DNA of 64,000 nucleotides. Source: Embleya sp040605455 (GTDB lineage Bacteria; Actinomycetota; Actinomycetes; Streptomycetales; Streptomycetaceae). Shown here in pieces: positions 24,338-33,019 of the stretch. The notes beneath the pieces were generated by a model, which searched no databases, had not been told where the DNA came from, and saw only the letters and a list, made by a program, of their open reading frames with translations. The translations under genes were made by a program, and so were the position numbers. The stretch lies in assembly GCF_040605455.1 (NCBI RefSeq), contig NZ_JBEXCV010000002.1, positions 82,502 to 146,501 on the forward strand, written 5' to 3'. Each line of letters starts with the position of its first letter. Position 1 is the stretch's first letter.

Positions 24338-24928
24338 CTACGCGATACCTGCCAGCAGCGCCGCGACAGCCAGCGCGAAACGTTCGTCGTGGTCGGCTTG
24401 CGTACCCAGACCGGCTGCCAATGCCTCCGCCAGACAGGGGAGTTCGGCGGCGTCCTGCGTCGTGGTCCGTGGTGGTGAGTCGGCGGGATCCAGCTCCGCC
24501 AACGTGTGCCCGATCACGAACGTGGTGACCGCGTTGAGCAGTTGGAAGGCACGGAGCGGCGCGAAGCCCTCGCCCACCAAGGCCGCGGCGGCACGTTCGA
24601 CGGCGGCCAGGGCGTTCGGCGTGGCGACCGGACGGGTGGCCACGAGCGGGACGACCGCCGGGTGGCGCAGCAGTTCGGCGCGGAAGGCGTGGGCGAATGC
24701 GGCGAGCCACTCCGTACGCGGTCCGACCGGCTCCGGCGACACGCTCGCGACGATCCGCTCGACCAGGCCGTCCAGGACGGCGTCCTTGTTCGGCACGTAG
24801 TGGTACAGGGTCATCGCCTCGACGCCGAGCTCGGCGCCGATCCGACGCATCGACAGCTTGCCTGTGCCGTCCCGATCGGCAAGCGCCAGCGCGGCGTCCA
24901 GGACCTGCACGCGGGAGAGTCGGCCCAT
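24338..24928 (-). CDS. TetR/AcrR family regulator with TetR_C_1-type ligand domain
   Basis: A 196-residue repressor. N-terminal HTH: VLDAALALADRDGTGKLSMR, then IGAELGVEAMTLYHYVPNKD. The C-terminal domain (residues 65-190) resembles that of tetracycline-repressor-like proteins. Its ATG at 24928 is five bases from the stop of another TetR gene, so the two are one operon. Its target is unknown; the two palindromes at 23351-23397 are candidates. Confidence 0.88.
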   Translation of the reverse strand: MGRLSRVQVLDAALALADRDGTGKLSMRRIGAELGVEAMTLYHYVPNKDAVLDGLVERIVASVSPEPVGPRTEWLAAFAHAFRAELLRHPAVVPLVATRPVATPNALAAVERAAAALVGEGFAPLRAFQLLNAVTTFVIGHTLAELDPADSPPRTTTQDAAELPCLAEALAAGLGTQADHDERFALAVAALLAGIA

Positions 24929-24933
24929 CGGGA

Positions 24934-25632
24934 TCAGGCCAGTCCGAGCAGGTCGGCGTGCCGCTCGACCGCGTACGCGAAGAACTGATCGGCGGGGTCG
25001 ACGCTGCCTGCGAGTTGGCCGAACAGTTCGAAGCTGACGATGCCGAACGCGCCGGTCCAGGCGAACAGGGCCCGGGCCAGGGCCGGCGGCGGCACGTCCA
25101 ACCCGCCCGCTTCCACCACCGCTTGGAGCTGCGCGGCGAGTGGGCCGGGGAGGGCGGATGCGCCGGAGGGTCGGGCGAAGTCCTGACCCGAGTCCCGCAG
25201 GATGCGCAGGAGCGCGAACGGGACGCGCGCGAACGGAGCCAAGGTGTGCTCCGGCGCCTGGTAGCCCGGGACCGGGGAGCCGTAGATGAGCGCGTACTCG
25301 TGCGGATGCTCGCGCGCCCAGCTGCGGACCGCCTCACACAGTCCGCGCCAGGCTGCGCGCGGGTGCTCGGCGGGGGCCGCGGCCTCGACGGCGTGCTCGA
25401 CCCGCTCGCCCACCGCGTTGTACGCGTCGACGATCAGCGCGGTCAGGAGGTCGTCTCGGCTCGGGAAGTACCGGTACAGCGCGGACGAGGCCATGCCGAG
25501 CTCGCGGGCGACGGCGCGCAGCGACAACTGTTGAGCGCCCTGGGCGGCGAGGTGACGGCGCGCGGCCGCCTTGATTTCGTGGGCAAGTTCGGCTCTGGCA
25601 CGATCGCGCGCCGTACGCGTGGCTCCGGTCAT
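24934..25632 (-). CDS. TetR family regulator with WHG-type C-terminal domain
   Basis: A 232-residue regulator. HTH: AARRHLAAQGAQQLSLRAVA followed by RELGMASSALYRYFPSRDDL. The C-terminal domain includes HPHEYALIYGSPVPGYQAPE, typical of the WHG (TetR_C_33-like) group. ATG at 25632; a longer frame upstream is not coding-like. It is the first gene of a two-regulator operon. Four AAACGAGA repeats lie 36-170 bases upstream and may be its operators. Confidence 0.88.
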   Translation of the reverse strand: MTGATRTARDRARAELAHEIKAAARRHLAAQGAQQLSLRAVARELGMASSALYRYFPSRDDLLTALIVDAYNAVGERVEHAVEAAAPAEHPRAAWRGLCEAVRSWAREHPHEYALIYGSPVPGYQAPEHTLAPFARVPFALLRILRDSGQDFARPSGASALPGPLAAQLQAVVEAGGLDVPPPALARALFAWTGAFGIVSFELFGQLAGSVDPADQFFAYAVERHADLLGLA

Positions 25633-25667
25633 CCGGTTAGTGTGCCAGACCCCAGAGCACTGCACCC

Positions 25668-25802
25668 AAACGAGAGCACTGATCTCGTCCGACTCCACCC
25701 AAACGAGACCACCACTCCCGATTCCCCACCCACCTCTAAACGAGAGCACCGCTCGCACACCACAGTCTCGAAGCGCGACCACCGAACACAAACGAGAGCA
25801 CC
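25668..25802. repeat. Four direct repeats AAACGAGAGCACC upstream of the TetR pair
   Basis: Copies at 25668-25680 (last base T), 25701-25713 (one mismatch), 25738-25750 and 25790-25802, spaced 33, 37 and 52 bases. They lie in the 533-base geneless stretch 25633-26166, which is otherwise C-rich with no gene. The same orientation and position relative to the TetR start suggest regulator binding, although spacing is not helical. Confidence 0.65.
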
Positions 25803-26166
25803 GCTCCCGGAACGCACCTCTCTCTCGTATCCCCGCCCCGCCCCAACGTCCCCGAATCCCCCGCCCGCCATATCAGCCCACGCCCCGCGCCCCACGCCAA
25901 CCTCGCCACCCCGCCCCCAAGCCGAACCACCCCAACCTCACACCGACCCCACCCTCGGCCCCCCAACCCCGCCCGCCCCCGCCGCACCCCCGCGCACACC
26001 CTCACCCGCCCGCGCTACCGCGCGCCCCTCGTGAGCCCCTGTGCCCATCGGGCCAACCGGCAGCCAACCGGCCAACCGGTCCGATATGTCGACCATGGCC
26101 GGTCAATACCCCTAACCTTCAGATGCGTGGTGGTCCACCCAAATGGGCTCGGCCGGGGAGGTACAC

Positions 26167-28422
26167 ATGACCGAACGTGGTGGGCGGGTCATCCGAGTCC
26201 CGTCGGAACGCGGGCAGTTGCTGCTTGTGGAGGGTGGTAGATCCGGGCGAGGGCGACGGTCGGACGGCGGGAGCAATCTGGTCGCGATGTCGGCCCTGAC
26301 ACCTCATCAGCTCTTTCCCGACGCAGCCGCCGACGTGGTCCAGTTGCCGGACGCGGTGCAGCCGCATGCGGTACGGGCCTACCTTCAGGCCGCCGGCGCG
26401 GTGGACGGACCGGTGATCGTCTATCTGACCGGGCGCCTCCTGTTCGATCGTCGACGCCGCGAACTGCACCTGGGCCTGCGTGATTCGACGCCCGGCTCGG
26501 TGCGCTACGACGGGCTTCCGTGGTCCTGGGTGGTCGAGCTGTTGGGTCCTCGGCCGGCCGAGAACACCCTGGTGATCTGCGATCTGACGGCGGGGCGGGA
26601 ATCCTGGGAGGTGGCCCGCGAACGGGCGCACGAGTTGTGCCAGGGCATCCCGCTGTGGGGCGTGTTGAATCCGCCGGACGTCAAGGGTCCGCCGCATCCG
26701 TTCACCCGGGCGCTGGCGGCCGCGCTCGCTCAGGGCTTTCCCGAACTTCCGGACCCGGTACCGGCCGAGGAGATCCACCCGCTGCTCGCCGAGCGGGCCC
26801 GACTGGTCCAGGACACGGTCGAGTTCGCGCCATCTGCCGGCTCGCTGGCGCTGGCCAACTGCTCTCCCGAGGCGCGTCCGCCGACCCTGCGTACGGCCGT
26901 TCGCAGGCTCAAGGCGGTCACGCCGCGTGGCAACGGCGCCGCCGGGACCGGGATCTCGGCGCTGTCCGCCGTGCCGCCCAACGGCATGACCCCGGCGCAG
27001 CGTTCCGGTCTGCGTGGCTCCGGTGTGGTCGGCGGCGGAGTCGATCGCGAGCCCGCCGAGCGGCGGCCGGCGTCCACCGACCCACGCGCCGAACCCGAAG
27101 CGGAGCCGACCACCCGCCCCCGCGACGAATCCGGGGTCGGCCGGCGCGCCCTGGGGCTGGTCCGATCCGTACTCACCTCCGGGCCGGACGACGAGCCCGA
27201 GGTACCCGGTACCAGCCTGCGCGACGCCCTCCGAGCCGGCGCCGCCAAGCCGGGCAGCCGCCCGCCGGTCCAACCCGCCGGCAAGGAGGGCACGCCGTCC
27301 GCGACCGGTCGTGGCGCCGCCGGCCAGGCCGCTCGCGGCAAGGCGCGCCCGCCCACCAAGTCCGGGCTGCTCGACCGTGAACCGGAGTTCCCCGGCCCGA
27401 CCGACCGCCGCACGAACGAACCGGGACACAACTCGGCGAGCGGCTCCGCGGCGCGCACCGCCAACAGCGCCGCACCCGACTCCGTGAACAGCCCCGCAGG
27501 CGCCGCGACTCGCCCCACGCCCCGCACGACGACCGGCACCAAGCCGAACCGCCGTGCGGCCGCAGGCTCCGCGCCGCGCCCGCATCCCGAGCCGCCGCCC
27601 CCGCCGCCGCCTCGGATAACCGTGCGAATCCAGGCGACCGACGCCAGTGCGCTGACCCCGACCCCCGCGCGTCGTCCGCCGAGCACGAGTCCGACCCAAC
27701 TGCCGCCGGCGCTCGCGCCGAACCGAGGGATCGGACCGGGCCGGCCGATGTCGATGCCGTTACGCGGCCGAGCCGTTGCGCCCACTCCCGCCCGACGGGC
27801 GCTGTCGCAGGGTGCGTCGGCGGCGGGCGCGTTGATCCGGCCGGCGGACGTACTGCCCACGTACTGGAACGAATTGGCCGCCATCCGCCACGCGGCGGAC
27901 ACCGGGCGCGGCATGGAGGCGTGGCAGAAGGCCGCCGAACTCAGCATGCACATGGAGCGGTTGGTCGGTCCGGCCCATCCCGGCACGCTGGACGCCCAGG
28001 CCATGCTGGCGTTCGTGAGCGCAGGACTGGGTCGGGTCGCGGACGCGGTACTGATCTACTGTCAGGTCGCCGAGCGCGGCGCGGAGGCGGTCGGCCCGCA
28101 ACACCCGAGTACGATCGCCGCCGCGGACAACGCGCTCAAGGTGTGGCTGCGGGTGCCGGACGCCCAGGAGTCGGTGCGGCTCGGGCCCGCCGTCGTGGCG
28201 ATGCGCGAACGTGTTCCGGGCCCGGCGAATCGTGGCCTGGAAACCGCCCGGGCGCACCTGACCCGGATGCGGTTCATCCTCGACCCGACTGCGGCGGACC
28301 CCCGCCCACGGCCCGAAGCCCGGTCCGACCCACTCGCCCAGGCCCCTTCCGACCCGGATCCCGACCGCCGGCCGACCCAGGTCCGAGGCGCCCCCGTCCG
28401 CCGCCGACACGCGAAGGCCTGA
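26167..28422 (+). CDS. Large protein with caspase-like N-terminal and TPR-like C-terminal domains
   Basis: A 751-residue protein. ATG at 26167 follows GGGGAGG. Residues 35-190 form a caspase-fold-like domain with the pattern PHQLFPDAAADVVQLPDA, VDGPVIVYLTGRLLFDRR and LVICDLTAGRE; the normal His-Cys dyad is not evident (ICD only). A long disordered Pro/Ala/Arg-rich linker (about 260-560) precedes two TPR-like units (WQKAAELSMHMERLVGPAHP, GRVADAVLIYCQVAERG). Such proteins occur widely in streptomycetes with unknown function. It is monocistronic. The caspase assignment is from the motif layout only. Confidence 0.6.
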   Translation: MTERGGRVIRVPSERGQLLLVEGGRSGRGRRSDGGSNLVAMSALTPHQLFPDAAADVVQLPDAVQPHAVRAYLQAAGAVDGPVIVYLTGRLLFDRRRRELHLGLRDSTPGSVRYDGLPWSWVVELLGPRPAENTLVICDLTAGRESWEVARERAHELCQGIPLWGVLNPPDVKGPPHPFTRALAAALAQGFPELPDPVPAEEIHPLLAERARLVQDTVEFAPSAGSLALANCSPEARPPTLRTAVRRLKAVTPRGNGAAGTGISALSAVPPNGMTPAQRSGLRGSGVVGGGVDREPAERRPASTDPRAEPEAEPTTRPRDESGVGRRALGLVRSVLTSGPDDEPEVPGTSLRDALRAGAAKPGSRPPVQPAGKEGTPSATGRGAAGQAARGKARPPTKSGLLDREPEFPGPTDRRTNEPGHNSASGSAARTANSAAPDSVNSPAGAATRPTPRTTTGTKPNRRAAAGSAPRPHPEPPPPPPPRITVRIQATDASALTPTPARRPPSTSPTQLPPALAPNRGIGPGRPMSMPLRGRAVAPTPARRALSQGASAAGALIRPADVLPTYWNELAAIRHAADTGRGMEAWQKAAELSMHMERLVGPAHPGTLDAQAMLAFVSAGLGRVADAVLIYCQVAERGAEAVGPQHPSTIAAADNALKVWLRVPDAQESVRLGPAVVAMRERVPGPANRGLETARAHLTRMRFILDPTAADPRPRPEARSDPLAQAPSDPDPDRRPTQVRGAPVRRRHAKA

Positions 28423-29167
28423 GCGAGCGCCCGGCGTTCATGCGGTCCCGTACCGGGCGGCCGCCCGGTACGCGCCGTCGGCCCCGCCCTCGAAGCCGTG
28501 CGCGGCTTCCGCGCGCCCGCCCAAAGTGCCCGCGCAAGACCCGACCACCCCTACCTGTCGCGCCCGCCGGCCTCGCCACCCGCCTCACCGAGGTCACCGA
28601 GGTCACCGAGGTCGCCAAGACTTCCAAGACCACCCACGTCACCCACATCACCCACGTCATCCACGTCATCCACGTCATCCACGTCACCCTGGCAACAGCA
28701 TCCGATACCGGCGTCCGGTACCGGCGTCCTGCACCACTTCACCGACATCCCGCAACCGCATCCCGAAGTGCCCATCCGCCAACTCACGTTCGCCAAACCC
28801 CCGAGTCCCGGCGGGCTGCCGGGTCCGCCGATCCCCGCGCCCCACCGGCCCCACGCACCCCGCCGGCGCCCACCCCGACTCGCAAGCCGCCCCGCCCCCG
28901 CGAACCCCCACCCCTCGGAACTGCCGCCGCCTGCCCGCGCATTCGACCCGCCGCGTCGCCCCAGGTACGGCCGTTGCCCGCGATCAAAATCGCAACCCGT
29001 TCCATTTCTTGGCGTTCGCTCTGGTAGCGCGCTACCGGCCGGTACTAAGGTCACTCCACGCGTTGGCCCAGGGGGCCGTCCCTTCCCCCTGGTCCGACGT
29101 ATTCGCACGGCCGCATTTCCCCCAGCACCCCCGTACCTCGATAGACCCAGCTGGTCGAGGAGGCCGC
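28423..29167. other. Geneless C-rich stretch with tandem repeats
   Basis: About 745 bases between the caspase/TPR gene and the MFS gene. Frames here are Pro/Arg-rich with no start signal. It contains the nine-base repeats at 28585. A promoter for the MFS gene probably lies near its right end but cannot be placed. Confidence 0.4.
28585..28692. repeat. Nine-base tandem repeats
   Basis: First, three copies of ACCGAGGTC from 28585, then after about 35 bases the related units CACCCACGT, CATCCACGT and variants repeat about eight times to 28692. On the minus strand the array would read as an Asp-Val-Asp/Gly repeat (DVDDVDDVGDVG) but no ribosome site or complete gene supports translation. Confidence 0.75.
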
Positions 29168-30919
29168 ATGTCTTCCCCCACGTCCCCATCGGGCCCACCG
29201 GCCGCGAGCGATCCCGAACCCCCGCCGTCGGCACCTCCCGGCCCGCTGCCCGCACTGCTCCGGGGCCTGTGGCACCGCCAGTTGGACCGTTACCCGGCCA
29301 ACGGCCCGCGGATCTTCTACCTGTCCATCGTGGTCATCGGCTCGGTGATTCTCTACTACGAGCTGTACATCCAGTACGCGGTCTCCACGCTGCTGATGCA
29401 CGAATACGGCATGACGTTCATGTACGCGACGATGATCTCGGTCGTCGGCAACGCGGTCGGCGCGTTCGCCTCACTATTGGCCGGCCTCGCCGATCGGTGG
29501 GGTCGGGCCAACCTGGTCGTGTACGGCTTGGCGTTGACCGGTGTGCTCGTGCTGTTCGCGTTGCCCAACGCGCAGAGCAAGGGCTGGTTCATGTTCTTCA
29601 TGGCCCTGGTGAACATCGTCGAGGGCATGGCCCTGGTCGCCACGCCCGCGCTGATCCGCGACTTCTCGCCGCAGGTGAGTCGAGCGGGCGCGATGGGCTT
29701 TTGGACACTGGGGCCGATCATCGGCAGCCTGGTGGTCACCTCGGTCAGCAGCAACACGCTGGACACCAGCAGTTGGCAGGACGAGTTCCGGTACGCGGGC
29801 ATCGCCGGCCTGGTCGTGTTCGTGATCGCGTTGTTCGGGCTGCGCGAGTTGTCCCCGGCGCTGCGCGATCAGCTCATGGTCTCGCTGCGGGACAAGGCAC
29901 TGATCGAGGCCAGGGCCCGCGGCCTGGACGTGGAGGCCGCGCAGAAGAACCACTGGCGGCAGATGATGCGGCTGGACATCCTCGCGCCCGCGCTCGGGAT
30001 CAGCCTGCACCTGATGTTCTACTACACGGTCGTCGGCAACCTGGTCGTCTACTACTCGACCGTCTACGGGTACTCCGAGCAGCGGACGAACGCGCTCGCC
30101 AACTGGTACTGGGGCGCCAACGCGATCGCGCTCGTCGTGGTCGGCATCGCGTCCGACCTGACCCGGGTCCGCAAGCCGTTCATGATCGTGGGCGGCGTGG
30201 GCACGGTGGTCTTCACGTTCCTGTTCGCGCTGACCACGGACAAGCCGGACACGGACTACTACACGTTCGCGTGGCTCCTGGTCGGCATCGGCGTGTGCAG
30301 CGGGCTGACCTACGCGCCGTGGATGGCCGGGTACACCGAGACCGTCGAGAAGCACAACCCGGCGGCCACTGCGACGGGTCTGGCGGTGTGGGGCTGGATC
30401 ATCCGGATCGTGGTGTCGGTGTCGGCGGTGTTCACGCCCCTGATCGTCACGTCGGCGACGCCGCTGGTGAACCACGGCGAAGAGGTGGTCGCGGCGCAGG
30501 CGGACGCCGGTCCCGCGCTGGAGTTGGTGCAAAAGGATCCGGAGCTGTTCATCCAGATGTCCAAGTTCCCGGACCGCGCGTCGATCCCGATCGAATTGCA
30601 GATCAAGGCATTGCAGCTGGCCGGCGGCGACCTCGCCAAGCTGAATCTGGTCGAGCAGAAGCAGAAGTCGCTGGGAATCCTGATCGACCACGGCGAGGAC
30701 GTCCAGAAGGCGAAGGACCGCGCGAGCGACGAGTGGATGCGCTGGTGGTGGCTGACCCTGGCGTGTCAGGCGCTGTTCATCCCATGCGTGTTCGTAATGG
30801 CCGGCCGCTGGAGTCCGCGCAAGGCACGGGAGGACGAGGAGGCACACGCACGTCGGGTCGAGGAGGAACTGGCGGCACTGGGTGCCGATGGTCCAGTGGG
30901 CCTGGCGAAGACCGCCTGA
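29168..30919 (+). CDS. MFS transporter
   Basis: A 583-residue major facilitator. About 45 Pro-rich residues precede the first helix. The helix 2-3 loop motif reads GLADRWGRANLV. Twelve helices can be placed, with a large cytoplasmic loop (residues 235-270), and a 90-residue insertion of charged helix between the last two helices (AQADAGPALELVQKDPEL through DHGEDVQKAKDRASDEW), unusual for the family. ATG at 29168 has GAGGAGG upstream. Substrate unknown. A hairpin terminator follows at 30951. Confidence 0.85.
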   Translation: MSSPTSPSGPPAASDPEPPPSAPPGPLPALLRGLWHRQLDRYPANGPRIFYLSIVVIGSVILYYELYIQYAVSTLLMHEYGMTFMYATMISVVGNAVGAFASLLAGLADRWGRANLVVYGLALTGVLVLFALPNAQSKGWFMFFMALVNIVEGMALVATPALIRDFSPQVSRAGAMGFWTLGPIIGSLVVTSVSSNTLDTSSWQDEFRYAGIAGLVVFVIALFGLRELSPALRDQLMVSLRDKALIEARARGLDVEAAQKNHWRQMMRLDILAPALGISLHLMFYYTVVGNLVVYYSTVYGYSEQRTNALANWYWGANAIALVVVGIASDLTRVRKPFMIVGGVGTVVFTFLFALTTDKPDTDYYTFAWLLVGIGVCSGLTYAPWMAGYTETVEKHNPAATATGLAVWGWIIRIVVSVSAVFTPLIVTSATPLVNHGEEVVAAQADAGPALELVQKDPELFIQMSKFPDRASIPIELQIKALQLAGGDLAKLNLVEQKQKSLGILIDHGEDVQKAKDRASDEWMRWWWLTLACQALFIPCVFVMAGRWSPRKAREDEEAHARRVEEELAALGADGPVGLAKTA

Positions 30920-30950
30920 CTTGGAGGCGGCCTGCCGGTGCGGTGGGCAC

Positions 30951-30973
30951 CCCGGGGCCGATCCGGCCCCGGG
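30951..30973 (+). terminator. Hairpin terminator of the MFS gene
   Basis: Perfect ten-pair stem CCCGGGGCCG with CGGCCCCGGG and an ATC loop, 32 bases after the stop at 30919. Position and symmetry make a terminator likely, with no T-run. Confidence 0.7.
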
Positions 30974-31129
30974 CGGCGCGATCCGCCCTGACGCGGACGC
31001 GACCCGTCCGGCCGAGGGGCAGCCCGTCTCGAAGGGTCAACCGCCCCGATGGGCGCCACCCCGAGAGGCACCCGTCCCGGGAGGCCGTCGTCCATCCCGG
31101 TGAATACCGAGGAACCGTCGAGGAAAACG

Positions 31130-31172
31130 CCGAGGGCCGGCGCCGCACACGAAGTGCGGCACCGGCCCTCGG
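31130..31172 (-). terminator. Hairpin terminator of the cold-shock gene
   Basis: Long interrupted stem CCGAGGGCCGG with CCGGCCCTCGG enclosing GCCGCAC/GTGCGGC, 20 bases beyond the stop of the leftward gene ending at 31192. Strong hairpin; likely the terminator for that gene. Confidence 0.78.
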
Positions 31173-31191
31173 TCGTGCTGATCGGTGAGGA

Positions 31192-31395
31192 TCAGAGGCG
31201 GTTGATGTTCTCCGCCTGGAGGCCCTTCTGGCCCTGCACGACGTCGAATTCGACGGCTTCGCCCTCGACGAGCTCACGGTAGCCGTTGCCCTGAATCGCG
31301 GAGAAGTGGGCGAAGACGTCGTCGCCGCCACCGTCCTGCGCGATGAAGCCGAAGCCCTTTTCCGAGTTGAACCACTTCACGGTTCCGGTAGCCAT
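31192..31395 (-). CDS. csp: Cold-shock domain protein (CspA family)
   Basis: A 67-residue cold-shock protein with RNP1 KGFGFI and RNP2 VFAHF, starting MATGTVKWFNSEKGFGFIAQ. It binds single-stranded RNA and DNA and acts as an RNA chaperone. ATG at 31395 is preceded by GGGAG in the reverse strand (AGGGAGAAAAAT). The 5' region to about 31500 is relatively AT-rich and is likely a long untranslated leader, as in other csp genes, but no structure was resolved. Confidence 0.95.
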   Translation of the reverse strand: MATGTVKWFNSEKGFGFIAQDGGGDDVFAHFSAIQGNGYRELVEGEAVEFDVVQGQKGLQAENINRL

Positions 31396-32161
31396 ATTTT
31401 TCTCCCTACATGTGGGCCGATGAACGAATCCACACTTCGTGAATCCGGGCGTCGCCGCGTTTTTCGCCCTCATTTCGGAAGCTACCGAAATGCAAAATGC
31501 ACCTGTAGTGAACAGCTCTACAGGCGCACTCAGAAGATGATGCGAACCACAACTGCAACAGGCTTCAGACTAACACAGGATCGGCGCGAGATCGAGTCCT
31601 GCTGCAAAACGGCCGGGTCCGACCGCTTCGCACCGCACCCTGCGCACCCGATGTCCGGGTCGTGATCGGCGTAACGTCGAGGCGCTTCGACACGGGTGTC
31701 CCGCGCGCCTACCCGCCTGTGACAGATTCCAAACCAACAAACCTGGACATCGCGCCGCGCGGGGTGCCACGCTGATCCCGCCGAACCGGCCGCGTCACCG
31801 CGTACGGGCTCGCGCACCCGGGCGAGTCGTTCGATGCCGACCTCACCGGGGCCTCGCAGACCCTCCCTCGCCCCACCTTCCTGCCAGGACGCCCGTGTAA
31901 CGCCCCGCCCCTGTCTCGGCCGCCTCACGCGGCCCTCGCGACCGTGCCCCGCGCCGCCGGTCGCCCCTCGCGCGGCCCGTGCGTCCTCCCTTACGCATGT
32001 CCGCGCTCACGTAGAGCGTCCCGCCACGTCGGATCGCCCGCTCGTCCCCACGACGGGCCCTCGGCCGGCCGCGCTCCCCTGCCTCGCCGCGCTCGCCGGT
32101 CCGCCCTGTGGCGGCATCTCGGCCTGCCGCCACCGGCCCGTTCGGGAAAAGAGCTCCACCC
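31396..32161. other. Region upstream of the cold-shock gene, no gene seen
   Basis: From 31396 to about 31560 the sequence is more AT-rich and should hold the csp promoter and leader. From 31560 to 32161 short frames have no domain and look like composition. I see no RNA gene or repeat. Confidence 0.4.
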
Positions 32162-32848
32162 GTGTCCGTATTCACCCCGCCCGCGCGCGCCCGCGCGGGA
32201 CGGTCCGGCAGCGCCGTCGCGGCCATCTCGATCCTGGCCTCGGCCGGCTATCTGACGGCCAACCTGTTGCCGGCCTTCCTCGACGCCGTCCGCACCGGTC
32301 TGGGGCTGTCCGGCACCGCCGCCGGCGCGATCGGTACCGCCGTACTGCTCGGCTCCGCGCTCGCGGGTGCGGCCATCACCTGCGCGGCAGGCGGCACGGG
32401 ACGCGAGCGGCAGGCCCGGACCGGGCTGCTCCTGATGGTCGGCGGCTTCACCGTCGCGGCGCTCACCGGCAGTACGTGTCTCGCCGTCGCGGGCGCGATC
32501 GTCGGCGGGGTGGGCAGCGGGCCACCGGTGCAGGCACGACCACCCGCACAGCGGCGGTCGCCGGCGCAGACGCGAAAGGGGTCCCGGCCGCAGGCGCAGG
32601 CGCGAGGATGGTCCCGGTCCCGGGCGCAGTCGCCGGCGCGGCCCCGGGCGTCGACGCGGGCGCAGGAGCCCTGGCAGGCGCGGGCGCGAGCGCCGACACA
32701 AGCGGGGTCGCAGGCGCAAGCAGGGTGGTCCGGCGGCTGTCGGTTCCGGCGCGGCGTTCCGCCCGATCACGGACCCGGATCACGAGTCCCGCCGATTGAC
32801 CACCCCTCGCGATCCCGGCCTCATCCCGCCCGCACCAGGGAGGGGTAA
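32162..32848 (+). pseudogene. Truncated MFS-like transporter, N-terminal part only
   Basis: From GTG 32162 the frame reads VSVFTPPARARAGRSGSAVA then ISILASAGYLTANLLPAFLD and GLSGTAAGAIGTAVLLGSAL, the first two to four helices of an MFS protein (residues 1-115). After GGVGSG near 32515 it turns into Arg/Gln/Ala repeats of low complexity with no membrane segments. Another frame gives Ala/Gly-rich repeats instead. This looks like an MFS gene whose 3' part was replaced by GC-rich repetitive sequence. It ends at 32848. Confidence 0.45.
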
Positions 32849-33019
32849 GAGCGCAGCGCCGCGCCCAAGCAACAACCCCCACCGCGCATCCCGCCCGCCC
32901 ACGCACGCGCGCTCACCCGCCCCCGCCCCCTACCCGCGCCGAAGCAGTCGTCGGTTCCGTGTGACGTCTCGGGGATTGGGTCGGCTGTGGGCCCTCCTTC
33001 GTTGCGTGTGGGGGGCAAG

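Noticed and set aside
28585..28692. CRISPR-like array
   Set aside because: Units are nine bases without spacers; it is a simple tandem repeat. No CRISPR or cas genes were seen in the window.
28498..31188. A very long rightward frame overlapping the MFS transporter
   Set aside because: Its sequence in the shared part is the +1 shadow of the transporter, which has a clean start, helices and ribosome site.
31530..31928. Leftward frame upstream of the cold-shock gene
   Set aside because: Arg/Gly-rich with no ribosome site; probably noise.
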